Shown in pieces: positions 16,084 to 24,662 of a DNA stretch of 48,309 nt. Below the pieces are notes generated by a model. It was not told the DNA's origin. It did not search any database and worked only from the letters and a program-made list of their open reading frames with translations. Source of the stretch: Nanobdellota archaeon. Its GTDB lineage: Archaea > Nanobdellota > Nanobdellia > Woesearchaeales > JAGLXL01. The translations under genes were made by a program, and so were the position numbers. The stretch lies in the NCBI GenBank assembly GCA_023132895.1, contig JAGLXL010000008.1, forward strand, positions 1-48,309, given 5' to 3'. How positions within the stretch are numbered: position 1 is the stretch's first letter; each line of letters starts with the position of its first letter.

Positions 16084-16126
16084 AATCTAGAAACCAATCT
16101 TTAAATATTTTATTATTCTCAAAAAA

Positions 16127-17449
16127 CTACTTTCCAAAACCTTTAATCTTTTCTATCATGGCTGTTGGCGCAGCTCCGCCGTGCCAAGTAACCCGAGGAC
16201 GAACTTGGATTGGAAAAACTTTTTCATTCATATCATCAAATACAACCGCCGAACCCTTCACCCGAGGTAAAATATTTAATTTATCAGAAATCCCGCCTTT
16301 AGCATAGGTCTGTGATATTTGCTCCAAAGCATCCACATCAATCTTCGCTGTCAGCCGATGGGAAATAACAGTATCACTTTGTGTCATGACATCTGTATGA
16401 ATCTTCCCAGGCTGTTGCGAAGCCAAAATCAACGAAATCCCTGGCTGACGTCCTTCCCGCAATATCGTAATTAAAGCATCAGAAGCAGTTGTCTTCCCCT
16501 CCCTGGGCAGCATCTCATGGGCTTCATCAATCACCAGCCAAACCAATGGTTCTTTTAATTTCTCCTTAGTCTCCTTAGTAAAATAATGCATTGAAGTGTC
16601 AATCGAAGAAAACTCTTCTTCTTTCCGGGCAATCATCCTTTCATTAAACAATTTCTTGGCAATCAGACCAATCACCAGGGATTTGATTGTCCAACCATTA
16701 GGCAAAGTTGCATAAGCACTGACATCCATGATCGTCACTTGCCCTCCTTGAGCCAAATCCTTAAGTGGCGTCCCTTCCTTTGAAAAAATTCCCCAATCTT
16801 CTGTTTTATGAAAATGCCCAATCACAATATTTTTAGTGTGCTCGTCTGCTTTGTCAAAACCTTTAACCCATTCAATTATCTCACCCAAAGAAAAATTTCC
16901 TTGCTTGTCACGAACACCATGAACTGCCTGGGAAATCAAAACACCAGCTGGTGAATCATGATCAATTCCAAAAGTCAAGCACCAGTCATCTGGATTTAAA
17001 TCAGCTGGCTGGATGGCAAAGGGCGCATCAGTCGGAATGCCTTTTTTCTTATATGAGTCATAAAAACCCGCTGGTGTAAAAATCTTGACATCCAAACCCT
17101 TAGGCTCCAAACCCCATTCCTTCAACAATTCTAAATCTTTGTTATTAGGATACTTCATGGTCCAATAAACTCCCATGGTATCCAGCATAATCACACTTAA
17201 ATTTTGTTTAATTTCTGGTTCTAAATTAGCTACTCCTTCTGCAATCACACCCATGGTATAAGATTTACCACCGCCACGTTTACCACAGACAAAAACAACA
17301 TGGGAACTGGCTACATCTAAATAAACTTCATTTGCCAAAGTACGGACTGCCCCCATTTGAATATACTGCTTGCCGAGAAAAATCGTTCCCCTTCTATTAT
17401 ACTTCTCTACACCCTTTTTACTTCTGCCTATAATAATCTCAAAAGCCAT
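16127..17449 (-). CDS. HerA/VirB4-like P-loop ATPase (DUF87 type)
   Basis: 440 residues. Walker A is CGKRGGGKSYTMG near residue 55 and Walker B is LVWLVIDEAHEML near residue 305, followed by TILREGRQPGISLILASQQP, the arginine/sensor region of HerA-FtsK ATPases. An N-terminal HAS-barrel-like strand (GTIFLGKQYIQMG) is present. Canonical HerA works with NurA in DNA end resection, but no nurA is adjacent, so a different DNA- or protein-translocating role is possible. A TATA box (TTTTTATATTG, about 17470-17480) predicts a leaderless transcript. The gene follows dnaG across a hairpin-rich gap. Confidence 0.85.
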   Translation of the reverse strand: MAFEIIIGRSKKGVEKYNRRGTIFLGKQYIQMGAVRTLANEVYLDVASSHVVFVCGKRGGGKSYTMGVIAEGVANLEPEIKQNLSVIMLDTMGVYWTMKYPNNKDLELLKEWGLEPKGLDVKIFTPAGFYDSYKKKGIPTDAPFAIQPADLNPDDWCLTFGIDHDSPAGVLISQAVHGVRDKQGNFSLGEIIEWVKGFDKADEHTKNIVIGHFHKTEDWGIFSKEGTPLKDLAQGGQVTIMDVSAYATLPNGWTIKSLVIGLIAKKLFNERMIARKEEEFSSIDTSMHYFTKETKEKLKEPLVWLVIDEAHEMLPREGKTTASDALITILREGRQPGISLILASQQPGKIHTDVMTQSDTVISHRLTAKIDVDALEQISQTYAKGGISDKLNILPRVKGSAVVFDDMNEKVFPIQVRPRVTWHGGAAPTAMIEKIKGFGK

Positions 17450-17480
17450 AACTAGAATTAAATCTATTCAATATAAAAAG

Positions 17481-17602
17481 TTTTGCACGCAAAACTTAGA
17501 AAATCTCAGATTTTCGTAAGGTTTGTGTTTACACAAACCCCAGAAAACCAATGTAGTTGGTGCCAGAAGTTTTTGCTTCTGAGTATAAATATTTTCGCTG
17601 TG
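17481..17602 (-). repeat. Five-hairpin array between dnaG and the HerA-like gene (element copy A)
   Basis: Perfect short-loop stems in order on the plus strand are GTTTTGC/GCAAAAC (17481-17496), GAAAATC/GATTTTC (17500-17516), GGTTTGTG/CACAAACC (17521-17540), ACCAA/TTGGT (17548-17562) and CAGAAG/CTTCTG (17565-17582). The block 17521-17602 matches 32568-32644 in order and sequence, including CCAGAAA and TTGGTGCC. The HerA-like gene's TATA box lies beyond the last hairpin, so the array is probably the 3' UTR of dnaG or a separate RNA. Confidence 0.65.
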
Positions 17603-17633
17603 TTTTCAAAGAAAGTAAAATTAAAAGAAAAAA

Positions 17634-18863
17634 TTAAAGATTTTCATCAGTCACAATATTGACTCTGGTATCAACACCTTTAACTGCTTTGGTATCCATA
17701 CCTACAACATGCTGGACTCGAGCTCTTTCTGCTGCTCTGACTAAATCCTTGTCAACAGCACCATCTAAAATAATGGCATAAATTCCAGTCCCCACATTTT
17801 GGATTGTGGTATTCAACTCACTTGTTGGCACTTTGCCCATTACTTCTAAATTATTGTCAAGAATATAAGCTCCTCTGGTGCCTGTTAAGTCGTCTAAAAT
17901 ACCTTTGAACTTCTCTTTCTCGTCACTTTTCAAGGTTTTCTCTACTCTTTTGATTGGTCGAGGTTCAATCTTCTTTAAGATTGGCCTTTTCCTGAAATTA
18001 TTTTCTCTAAAATGTGGCTTTTCAGGAGCTGAACTTAAATCCATTTTAGCTTGTTCAGCAGCAATTTTGCCCCGTAAAGCCTTATGGATTTCCTTTTTGG
18101 TGATTTCTTCAACTTCTTTGCCGTCTGGTGCTTTGCAGACAAAGTCAATTTCAGCCACGCCCAATAATTCCTTGATAATCAAGTCACCGCCTCTGTCACC
18201 ATCAACAAAAACAGTCAAGATCTTTTTCTTGCTTAATTCTTTGATAGTATAAGGTACAGATGTTCCATTAATTGAGATACAGTTTTTGATGCCGTGTTTC
18301 AATAAATTCAAGACATCAGCTCTGCCTTCTACAACAATAATTTCATCAGAATCCTCTACATTTGGACCTGCAGGCAGTCTTTCCTTGCCGTATTCTTGGA
18401 TTTCCATAACTCTAACACTTTGAGCTACTTCATCAGCTAATTCTTGTGAATCTGGCAAAGAATTTTCAGTTAGATCACGAAGTAATTGCTTAGCTCTTTC
18501 AATTACAAAGTTTCTCTTTGAAATACGCACGTCTTCAACCTTCTTAACTTCGATTTTAGCATTACATGGTCCAATTCTTTGGATAACTTCTAAAGCTGCT
18601 CCCACAATCGCTGTTTCAGCCTTATCTAGAGAACTTGGTATTGTAATTTCCCCTTGTGTCTTGCCAGAACTAGTATTGACATTAACTTCAATTCTGCCAA
18701 TTCTTCCGCTTCTTTGTAGTTCTCTTAACTCTAAATCAGAGCCAAGTAAACCTTCTGTTTGGCCAAAAATAGCGCCAATGACGTCAGGTCTATCAACCAC
18801 TCCTTCAATGCCAATATTAGCGTGAATAATATATTTTGATGAGACTGGGCTTATTTTACCCAT
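17634..18863 (-). CDS. dnaG: Archaeal DnaG (Toprim primase-like, exosome-associated)
   Basis: About 409 residues. The Toprim domain shows [25 protein letters not shown] and [10 protein letters not shown], giving the Glu and DxD metal residues. The N-terminal [18 protein letters not shown] and [10 protein letters not shown] are typical of archaeal DnaG, as is the C-terminal [17 protein letters not shown] domain. In archaea this protein is a stable exosome partner with poly(A) preference and some primase activity. The start at 18863 has a GGGGG Shine-Dalgarno nine bases before it; an in-frame ATG at 18878 overlaps that site. A long structured region lies upstream. Confidence 0.93.
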   Translation of the reverse strand: MGKISPVSSKYIIHANIGIEGVVDRPDVIGAIFGQTEGLLGSDLELRELQRSGRIGRIEVNVNTSSGKTQGEITIPSSLDKAETAIVGAALEVIQRIGPCNAKIEVKKVEDVRISKRNFVIERAKQLLRDLTENSLPDSQELADEVAQSVRVMEIQEYGKERLPAGPNVEDSDEIIVVEGRADVLNLLKHGIKNCISINGTSVPYTIKELSKKKILTVFVDGDRGGDLIIKELLGVAEIDFVCKAPDGKEVEEITKKEIHKALRGKIAAEQAKMDLSSAPEKPHFRENNFRKRPILKKIEPRPIKRVEKTLKSDEKEKFKGILDDLTGTRGAYILDNNLEVMGKVPTSELNTTIQNVGTGIYAIILDGAVDKDLVRAAERARVQHVVGMDTKAVKGVDTRVNIVTDENL

Positions 18864-18892
18864 TTTAATCCCCCACATTTACAATAGAACAA

Positions 18893-18984
18893 GCTATCTT
18901 GATTTTAATTCATTTATTTTGCTTCTCTGAAACTTACCATTTTATATGTGAATGAATTTGTGATGATTATAATCTTGTTCTATA
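18893..18984 (-). promoter_or_regulatory. Nested inverted repeats in the dnaG 5' region
   Basis: ATAGAACAAG (about 18893-18902) and CTTGTTCTAT (about 18975-18984) are a perfect ten-base inverted repeat. Inside, AATTCATT and AATGAATT form a second eight-base repeat, so the stretch can fold as one long interrupted stem ending about 30 bases before the DnaG ATG. The predicted start near 19092-19097 puts this in the 5' UTR. It could control access to the Shine-Dalgarno. Confidence 0.55.
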
Positions 18985-19024
18985 TTTTTTGTTTACTTTT
19001 TGTATCAAATAATTGTGATATGAA

Positions 19025-19095
19025 GCCCGAAACTAACCCTCAATTTCATTGCCTGCTAGATTAGCGCAACTCCATTAAGTAACTCTGTTGCGGGC
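19025..19095 (-). ncRNA. Cloverleaf-like four-arm RNA at the 5' end of the dnaG transcript
   Basis: On the minus strand GCCC(G) at 19095 closes with CGGGC at 19025. Three arms lie between: GCAAC/GTTGC (19091-19066), GCTA-ATC-TAGC (19065-19055) and CAAT-GAA-ATTG (19051-19041), followed by an 11-base single strand. A minus-strand TATA (TTTATATATAA, 19118-19128) would start transcription right at its 5' edge. It lacks a T-loop, D-loop and anticodon loop of tRNA. It may be an independent small RNA or a leader domain. Confidence 0.4.
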
Positions 19096-19182
19096 GTTTA
19101 AATAAAATATACATGGGTTATATATAAACTTTATCATTCCAAAACCAGAGCTCAAGCTATTTCTTTTCAATATTGAAGTAAA

Positions 19183-19290
19183 CCCTAGCAAGAGGGCCGA
19201 AACCCTCTTACTGGGGAAAAAGAGGTGATTGAATATAAAGGTGATTAAACCCCAGTAAACAGAGTTTACTGAGGTAAAATCGGAGGTGTT
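19183..19290. repeat. Two tandem stem-loop modules in the dnaG-rio1 gap
   Basis: Module 1: CCCTAGCAAGAGGG pairs with CCCTCTTACTGGGG (19183-19216), followed by AAAAAGAGGTGATT. Module 2: CCCCAGTAAAC pairs with GTTTACTGAGG (19250-19274), followed by TAAAATCGGAGGTGTTT. The modules share the CAGTAA/TTACTG arms and the A-rich-GAGGTG tail, so they look duplicated. TATA-like TATATATAAA sequences flank the block at about 19118-19128 and 19318-19331, usable on either strand, so orientation is uncertain. No convincing coding frame occupies 18879-19405. Confidence 0.45.
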
Positions 19291-19374
19291 TAAACGATTA
19301 ACTATCAGTGAGTAGTGCTTATATATAAAGGTTTCGGTTTTTACCACTATTAAAGAGTAAAACTACCTAAAAAC

Positions 19375-19384
19375 TTTTATAAAG
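19375..19384 (+). promoter_or_regulatory. TATA box of rio1
   Basis: TTTTATAAAG ends 22 bases before the rio1 ATG, so the transcript is probably leaderless or nearly so. Confidence 0.55.
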
Positions 19385-19405
19385 AGCCCCTTTTTATACT
19401 ACTTA

Positions 19406-20101
19406 ATGACCAAAGAGAAATTTAAAACTTATGAAGGAGTTTTCGATAACTTTACCCTCAGAACTCTTTTCGAACTATCTTCAAAAGGCCATTTTGAGGA
19501 TTTAGAAAGTCCTATTTCTATCGGCAAGGAAAGCAATATCTTCACTGCTCTAACCAAACAAGGCAAACGTCTTATTATCAAAATTTACAGATTAGAAACA
19601 TGTGATTTTAACCGCTTATATGAATACATCCAGACTGATCCCCGCTTTCTTGGCTTAAAAAAAAATAGAAGAAAGGTTATTTTTGCTTGGTGCCAAAGAG
19701 AATACCGCAACCTTTTAAACGTTCGTGACGCCAATGTCCCAGCCCCTATCCCAATTGCCTTTAAAAACAACGTCCTGATTGAAGAATTCATTGGTAATCA
19801 AAACCCAGCTCCCAAATTAAAAGACCAATATCCTCAAAAACCAAAAGAATTCCTCAACCAAGTCATTAAAATCATTAAAAACCTCTACCAACACAACTTA
19901 ACTCATGGCGATCTCTCAGCCTTCAACATACTAAACCACAATGAAAAACCTGTTTTCATCGACTTCTCTCATACCACTACTAAAGATAATCCTCGCTTCC
20001 GAGAATTATTTGAAAGAGATTTAAAAACTATTTTTAACTACTTTAAGAAAAAAGGTTTAAAAATAACCTATGAAAACCTGCTTAAAGAAATAAAAAAATG
20101 A
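19406..20101 (+). CDS. rio1: RIO-type serine kinase (Rio1-like)
   Basis: 231 residues. The nucleotide-binding region reads ISIGKESNIFTAL with RLIIKIYRLET, the catalytic loop is LTHGDLSAFNIL near residue 167 and the metal-binding segment is VFIDFSH, where the usual DFG-like D is kept. Family members act in maturation of the small ribosomal subunit. It overlaps by four bases with a KH-domain gene of the Pno1/Dim2 type, a partner in the same process, so the pair probably works in 30S assembly. Confidence 0.93.
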   Translation: MTKEKFKTYEGVFDNFTLRTLFELSSKGHFEDLESPISIGKESNIFTALTKQGKRLIIKIYRLETCDFNRLYEYIQTDPRFLGLKKNRRKVIFAWCQREYRNLLNVRDANVPAPIPIAFKNNVLIEEFIGNQNPAPKLKDQYPQKPKEFLNQVIKIIKNLYQHNLTHGDLSAFNILNHNEKPVFIDFSHTTTKDNPRFRELFERDLKTIFNYFKKKGLKITYENLLKEIKK

Positions 20102-20640
20102 ATGAATTCAACTTCACTTTAAAGATTCCCAAAGACCGTATTGGAGTTTTAATAGGTACTGAAGGAGATATCAAAAAACAAATCGAAGATTCCACAGACA
20201 CCCAAATCAATGTTAATTCTCAAGAAGGCGACATCACTATCTCTGCTGACGATGGCCTCAAACTTTACGATGCCAAAGAAATTATCCGTGCTATTGCCCG
20301 CGGTTTTAATCCAGAAACAGCTTTGCAGCTTTTAAAATCAGATTACATCTTAGAAGTTGTTGATTTAAGAGACTTTGCCGGCAAAAACAAACAAGCTCTT
20401 ATCCGCCTCAGAGGACGTGTTATTGGACGTGACGGCAAATCAAAAAGAGAAATCGAAACCTTGACAGATTCAGAAATCTCTGTCTACGGCAAAACCATTG
20501 CTGTTATTGGCCGAGTCGAAGACGTTCCCAATGCTAGAAAGGCCATTGAAAACTTATTGCAAGGCGCCACTCATGCTTCTGTCTTTAAGTTCTTAGAAAA
20601 AATGAAACGACAGGGATACGCCAATAAATTAGCGCAATAA
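20098..20640 (+). CDS. KH-domain rRNA-processing protein (archaeal Pno1/Dim2-like)
   Basis: 180 residues with two KH domains. The first has IPKDRIGVLIGTEGDIKKQIE; the second carries RLRGRVIGRDGKSKREIE, the GxxG loop being GRDG. The C-terminal GATHASVFKFLEKMKRQ is conserved in the archaeal family. Eukaryotic Pno1 binds pre-18S rRNA near its 3' end and works with Nob1 and Rio kinases. It overlaps rio1 by four bases, which supports the same role here. Confidence 0.92.
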   Translation: MNEFNFTLKIPKDRIGVLIGTEGDIKKQIEDSTDTQINVNSQEGDITISADDGLKLYDAKEIIRAIARGFNPETALQLLKSDYILEVVDLRDFAGKNKQALIRLRGRVIGRDGKSKREIETLTDSEISVYGKTIAVIGRVEDVPNARKAIENLLQGATHASVFKFLEKMKRQGYANKLAQ

Positions 20641-20652
20641 CAAGCTTTGTGG

Positions 20653-20718
20653 GTTTACACAAAATTTGAGAAAAGCTTTTATAGTATTGTGTTTTTACAC
20701 AAAATATATTATGTAAAC
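20653..20718 (+). promoter_or_regulatory. Promoter with repeated operator-like sites before the HEPN/NTase pair
   Basis: GTTTACACAAAA (20653-20664) is repeated as TTTACACAAAA (20694-20704), and an inverted half-site TTATGTAAAC follows (20709-20718). They flank a TATA box (TTTTATAG, 20677-20684) and cover the expected transcription start. The downstream second gene has an N-terminal winged-helix domain, so autorepression is likely (inference). Confidence 0.55.
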
Positions 20719-20725
20719 GCACAAA

Positions 20726-21289
20726 ATGACAACCATTGAAGAAATTAAAAATTTTTGTAAAGACTTATCACCACCAGATGTAGATAGAGCTATCGATTTT
20801 AATGAACTAGCTAGAGACGAATCAATCATAGCTTATGAAATGTTTCTTGAACAAAAAAAAGTACCTAGGCAAATATTTATCCAAGGCTATAATGCAATGT
20901 ATGCCGCAGCAGCTTTATTCTTGGTTAAAAAGTATAAAATAAAACTCGATGAAACTTTTGGAAGCACTCATAAAAACATGAGGACAGTTCTTGATTTTTA
21001 TACACAGGGTTCTGAGCACCACACAAAATTAATTGAATTATACGAAGCAGCAGTTGACAAGTTTCAATTTCTTCTTTATCAGTACAACGATAAAAGTCAT
21101 TTTGCCAGAAAGGTTGTAAAAGATTTAATTGATGAGGGTTTTTATCAAGGTAAAAAAATCACTTATTATTCAGACGTTGCTCCTGGAAGAAAAGACCCCC
21201 TTCAACTAACGCCCGACGATGCTAAAACCTTTATTGAAAAAATTGTGGAACCCTTTCTTTTTATATTAGAGGAATTGACAAATGCTTGA
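20726..21289 (+). CDS. HEPN-domain protein (HepT-like half of a two-gene module)
   Basis: 187 residues, all-helical by appearance. The core YNAMYAAAALFLVKKYKIKL followed by FGSTHKNMRTVLDFY is typical of HEPN proteins paired with MNT nucleotidyltransferases. The RNase motif R-x(4-6)-H of toxic HEPN domains is not visible, so RNase activity is doubtful or the catalytic site is different. The stop overlaps the next gene by eight bases, giving tight coupling. In HEPN/MNT modules the HEPN protein is the toxin and the nucleotidyltransferase modifies it. Function here is inferred from context. Confidence 0.72.
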   Translation: MTTIEEIKNFCKDLSPPDVDRAIDFNELARDESIIAYEMFLEQKKVPRQIFIQGYNAMYAAAALFLVKKYKIKLDETFGSTHKNMRTVLDFYTQGSEHHTKLIELYEAAVDKFQFLLYQYNDKSHFARKVVKDLIDEGFYQGKKITYYSDVAPGRKDPLQLTPDDAKTFIEKIVEPFLFILEELTNA

Positions 21290-21887
21290 CCACATTTTTA
21301 GTAATAAAACAAATATTAGGATTCTAAGATTTCTGACAAAATTTGATAATCAATTTTTTTCTATAGAAGAAATTGCTAAAGAGATAGGGGCCGGCCTAAA
21401 AAATGTTTACGATTCTTTAAAGATACTTCATTATGAAGGTACTCTCACAAGAAAAACCGCCACCGATAAAATGTATTATAAATTTATTATTGATTCTCCT
21501 ATTACCCGTTCAATTGCTGAATTATTTAAAGAAGAAAGAAAAAGATTACCCTTGAAAACAACTAAGTTTTACAAGATTCTTTCAGAGATAGAATTAAAAA
21601 TAATCAAAATTGCTGGAAAAAATTTAGTTGATATTTTTTTGTTTGGAAGTATATCAAAAGGGCGAGACACCCCTAAATCAGATATTGATTTATGCGTTTT
21701 AATAGAAAAACACAATCCCCGAATCGAACAAAAAATAAAATCTCTTTCATTCGAGAATAACTATTCTAATGAAATTCAATTTCATATTTTTACTATTAAT
21801 GAATTTATTCCTGCAGTTAGAAAGAAGCAAAATCCATTAATTAAAAACATTGTCCGAGACGGTTTATCTTTAAAAATCGGAAGATAA
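21282..21887 (+). CDS. Winged-helix / MNT nucleotidyltransferase fusion (antitoxin-like)
   Basis: 201 residues. The N-terminal ~90 residues form a winged helix (NIRILRFLTKFDNQFFSIEE, IGAGLKNVYDSLKILHYEG), followed by a minimal nucleotidyltransferase with LFGSISKGRDTPKSDIDLCV near residue 122; GSxxxG and SDID provide the catalytic aspartates. In known HEPN/MNT toxin-antitoxin pairs this enzyme adenylylates the HEPN partner. The fused DNA-binding domain could bind the repeats in front of the operon. The gene is intact. Confidence 0.82.
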   Translation: MLDHIFSNKTNIRILRFLTKFDNQFFSIEEIAKEIGAGLKNVYDSLKILHYEGTLTRKTATDKMYYKFIIDSPITRSIAELFKEERKRLPLKTTKFYKILSEIELKIIKIAGKNLVDIFLFGSISKGRDTPKSDIDLCVLIEKHNPRIEQKIKSLSFENNYSNEIQFHIFTINEFIPAVRKKQNPLIKNIVRDGLSLKIGR

Positions 21888-21912
21888 GATTTGATTTCTA
21901 CAAACCAAATTT

Positions 21913-22827
21913 TTATAGACGAATAATCGGACTTGTCAACTCATGTAAATAATCTCTTTTCTCTCCAGTTACATTATACCTATTCATGGCTGCTTTGCCG
22001 TCACCTCTTAATTTCAAAATACCATAATCTCCTTCTTTAGCCGGACCAGGATTTCCAAATAATTGGTCAGAATATTGCCCTTCTTCAATTATTCTGCCAT
22101 CAAGATCATTAATTACCACACCTTCATGAACATCCCCGAAACAACCCTTCTCAATTCCTAACTCTTTCAACAATTCTGTTAATCTCTTATCACCTTGATG
22201 ACTTGGCACTGGTCTTGCTCGTTTCATTCTAATCAATTCATGTGCCCCAGGACCAACAATTCCAGCAGCATGGATTGCTAAGTCTATAGTCCTCTCCCCG
22301 TCAATATAACACGGTTGATGCGCAAAAACAACTGTTTTCTCAGGATTTTTTACTATCTCTCTCAAATCATTTGGATTAAAAAAATAAAGTGGCCCTTTAT
22401 TAGTTTCATAGATGCCAGTTTTTGTATCATACTTTATATGAAATCCTCGGGTAAATTCAGGCACAGCTGAACCAGGAATAAAAACAAAATCATAATCCTC
22501 AAACTGGACAACACCTTTCCAACCTTTTTGTGTTATATCATGAACAAAATTTAATTCATCATCCAACTCATCAAAAGCAATTTTATAAGCCTGACAATCT
22601 TCATAATCGCCAGGTATCCAAAAAACAGGCACCCCAATCTCATCAAAAGTCAGCAAACTTCTAGTTATCTCTCGAAGTTGATTTCTAAATGGAGCCCTTA
22701 TATTACTTGGTACATCTCCTAAATAAGCTACAGAATCTAAATCATGTCCTTTCAAAGCTTCAACTATTTTCTTATCAAATCTGCCTGAATGAGAATCTGT
22801 CACAATACCTATGTTTAATTCTTGCAT
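21913..22827 (-). CDS. Calcineurin-like metallophosphoesterase
   Basis: 304 residues. The metal motifs appear in order: GIVTDSHSGR (DxH), VAYLGDV (GD), WIPGDYED (GNH[ED] variant), VFAHQPC and GDVHEGV (GHxH variant with D). This is the calcineurin-like phosphoesterase superfamily; the C-terminal half resembles a sandwich with KEGDYGILKLRGDG. The substrate is not evident. The start at 22827 follows a Shine-Dalgarno GAGGTTT; a TATA box (GTTTATAAAGG, about 22861-22870 on the minus strand) lies upstream. It is divergent from top6B. Confidence 0.85.
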   Translation of the reverse strand: MQELNIGIVTDSHSGRFDKKIVEALKGHDLDSVAYLGDVPSNIRAPFRNQLREITRSLLTFDEIGVPVFWIPGDYEDCQAYKIAFDELDDELNFVHDITQKGWKGVVQFEDYDFVFIPGSAVPEFTRGFHIKYDTKTGIYETNKGPLYFFNPNDLREIVKNPEKTVVFAHQPCYIDGERTIDLAIHAAGIVGPGAHELIRMKRARPVPSHQGDKRLTELLKELGIEKGCFGDVHEGVVINDLDGRIIEEGQYSDQLFGNPGPAKEGDYGILKLRGDGKAAMNRYNVTGEKRDYLHELTSPIIRL

Positions 22828-22949
22828 TTTAAACCTCAATAAACTTAATTTGAATTAATCCTTTATAAACCTTTCGGTTTTTAATCACTTAAAAGTAACA
22901 ACAAAACTTAATCAAAATCTTTATAAATTCCCGCTTTTTCTCCAAAATC

Positions 22950-24662
22950 ATGCTTAAAGTCCATGCTAAAGAATTAGCCAAAAAACAAAGAGAAATTTCT
23001 GTTGCAGAATTCTTTGAAAAAAACCGCCATTTATTAGGATTTGATAATCCTAGAAAATCCCTTCTTACCACCATCAAAGAAGCTGTTGACAATTCTTTAG
23101 ATGCAGCCGAAGAAGCCAGAGTTTTACCAGAAATTAGTGTTGAAATTGTTGAACTTTCAGAAACCCGTTTCAAAATCACTATCGAAGACAATGGTCCAGG
23201 TATTGTCAGAGCCCAAATTCCAAAAATTTTTGCTAAACTTCTTTATGGCTCAAAATTCCACAAATTATCACAATCACGAGGCCAGCAGGGAATTGGTATT
23301 TCAGCTGCAGTTCTCTACTCACAATTAACCACTGGCAAACCAACCCTCATCACTTCTAAAACTGATCCCAAAAAGAAAGCTCACCAATTCACCTTAAAAA
23401 TCAATACCAAAACTAATGAACCTCAAATTATCAAAGATGATCAAATCGAATGGAAAAACAAAGACCATGGCATTAAAATCGAAATGGAATTAGAAGGTGC
23501 TTATTTCAAAGGCAAACAGTCTGTTGATGAATATATCAAAGAAACAGCCATCACCAATCCCCACACCACTATTATCTATACTAATCCTTTAGCAGAACAA
23601 ATTATTTTTGCCCGAGCCACAGAAGAACTTCCTGTTGAACCAAAAGAAATCAAACCCCATCCTTATGGTGTGGAATTAGGCATACTCATCAAGATGCTTC
23701 AATCCACTAAGGCCCGCACCTTACAGTCTTTTCTTCAAACAGATTTTTCCCGAGTTGGTCCTGGCACAGCCAAAGAAATTTGCCAAAATGCTAAACTCCT
23801 TCCTAAGTCTAGGCCAAAAACCATCTCCAGAGATATGACTGAACAACTGTACAAAGGCATTCAAGCCACCAAAATAATTTCACCACCAACAAACTGCCTC
23901 TCACCAATTGGCGCCGAATTACTTGAAAAAGGTTTGAGAAAAGAAATCAATGCTGAATTTTATTGTTCTGTCACCCGGTCGCCATCTGTTTACAGAGGCA
24001 ACCCCTTTCTCATTGAAGTTGGACTTGCTTATGGCGGAGAGCAAGATAAAGAAGGCACTATCCGTCTTTTAAGGTATGCCAACCGCGTTCCTTTAATCTA
24101 CCAGCCCGGTGCTTGCGCCATTACCCAAGCTGTCCAGCAGATTGCCTGGAATCCTTATGGCTTATCCCAATCAAAACGATCCTTGCCAGTTGGTCCTTTA
24201 ACTTTAGTTGTTCACATGGCTTCTGTCTGGGTGCCTTTTACTTCTGAATCAAAAGAAGCCATTGCCCATTATCCAGAAATCATTAAAGACATTAAATTAG
24301 CAGTCAGGGAATGCGGCCGTCAATTAGGCATTTTCATCAATAAAAAACGCCGAATCCATGCTGAATCCAAAAAGCGTTCTTACATCGAAACCTATATCCC
24401 ACACATTTCAGAAGCCTTACACGAATTAATTGGCATCAAAAAAACAGAAAAAGAAAAAGTTGAAAAATTACTTTTTCAAATACTTGAAAAACACCGCGGC
24501 AAACTGGAAAAAATAGAAATGGACAATCCTGACTACGATGAAGAAATCGCTAAGATTGGTAAAGAAGAAACACGAGAAGGCAAGAAGCCTTCTGTGTCTC
24601 AGAAACCAAAGGTTTCCGAGAAACCTAAAAAAGAAGATAAACAAACTAAATTAAAAGAATGA
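22950..24662 (+). CDS. top6B: DNA topoisomerase VI subunit B
   Basis: 570 residues. The GHKL ATPase core is clear: [18 protein letters not shown] near residue 48, IEDNGPGI, and [17 protein letters not shown] near residue 110. The transducer region carries [20 protein letters not shown] with the ATP-sensing lysine expected in SESKEAIA. A lysine-rich tail of ~40 residues ends the protein. It drives the type IIB topoisomerase that relaxes and decatenates DNA. The TATA-like TTATAAAT 22 bases upstream suggests a leaderless message. Its stop overlaps the GNAT gene that separates it from top6A. Confidence 0.96.
   Translation: MLKVHAKELAKKQREISVAEFFEKNRHLLGFDNPRKSLLTTIKEAVDNSLDAAEEARVLPEISVEIVELSETRFKITIEDNGPGIVRAQIPKIFAKLLYGSKFHKLSQSRGQQGIGISAAVLYSQLTTGKPTLITSKTDPKKKAHQFTLKINTKTNEPQIIKDDQIEWKNKDHGIKIEMELEGAYFKGKQSVDEYIKETAITNPHTTIIYTNPLAEQIIFARATEELPVEPKEIKPHPYGVELGILIKMLQSTKARTLQSFLQTDFSRVGPGTAKEICQNAKLLPKSRPKTISRDMTEQLYKGIQATKIISPPTNCLSPIGAELLEKGLRKEINAEFYCSVTRSPSVYRGNPFLIEVGLAYGGEQDKEGTIRLLRYANRVPLIYQPGACAITQAVQQIAWNPYGLSQSKRSLPVGPLTLVVHMASVWVPFTSESKEAIAHYPEIIKDIKLAVRECGRQLGIFINKKRRIHAESKKRSYIETYIPHISEALHELIGIKKTEKEKVEKLLFQILEKHRGKLEKIEMDNPDYDEEIAKIGKEETREGKKPSVSQKPKVSEKPKKEDKQTKLKE

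Noticed and set aside
18931-18964. C/D box sRNA (CTGA and GTGATGA both present)
   Set aside because: The boxes are in the wrong order for a C/D RNA on the plus strand, and no closing stem fits.
19025-19095. Possible tRNA from the four-arm fold
   Set aside because: Arm lengths and loops do not fit tRNA on either strand; no TTCRAAT loop or conserved D-loop bases.
19075-19347. 90-residue minus-strand reading frame in the dnaG-rio1 gap
   Set aside because: No recognisable protein features; it crosses the duplicated stem-loops and both TATA-like sequences, so the RNA-level structure explains the region better.
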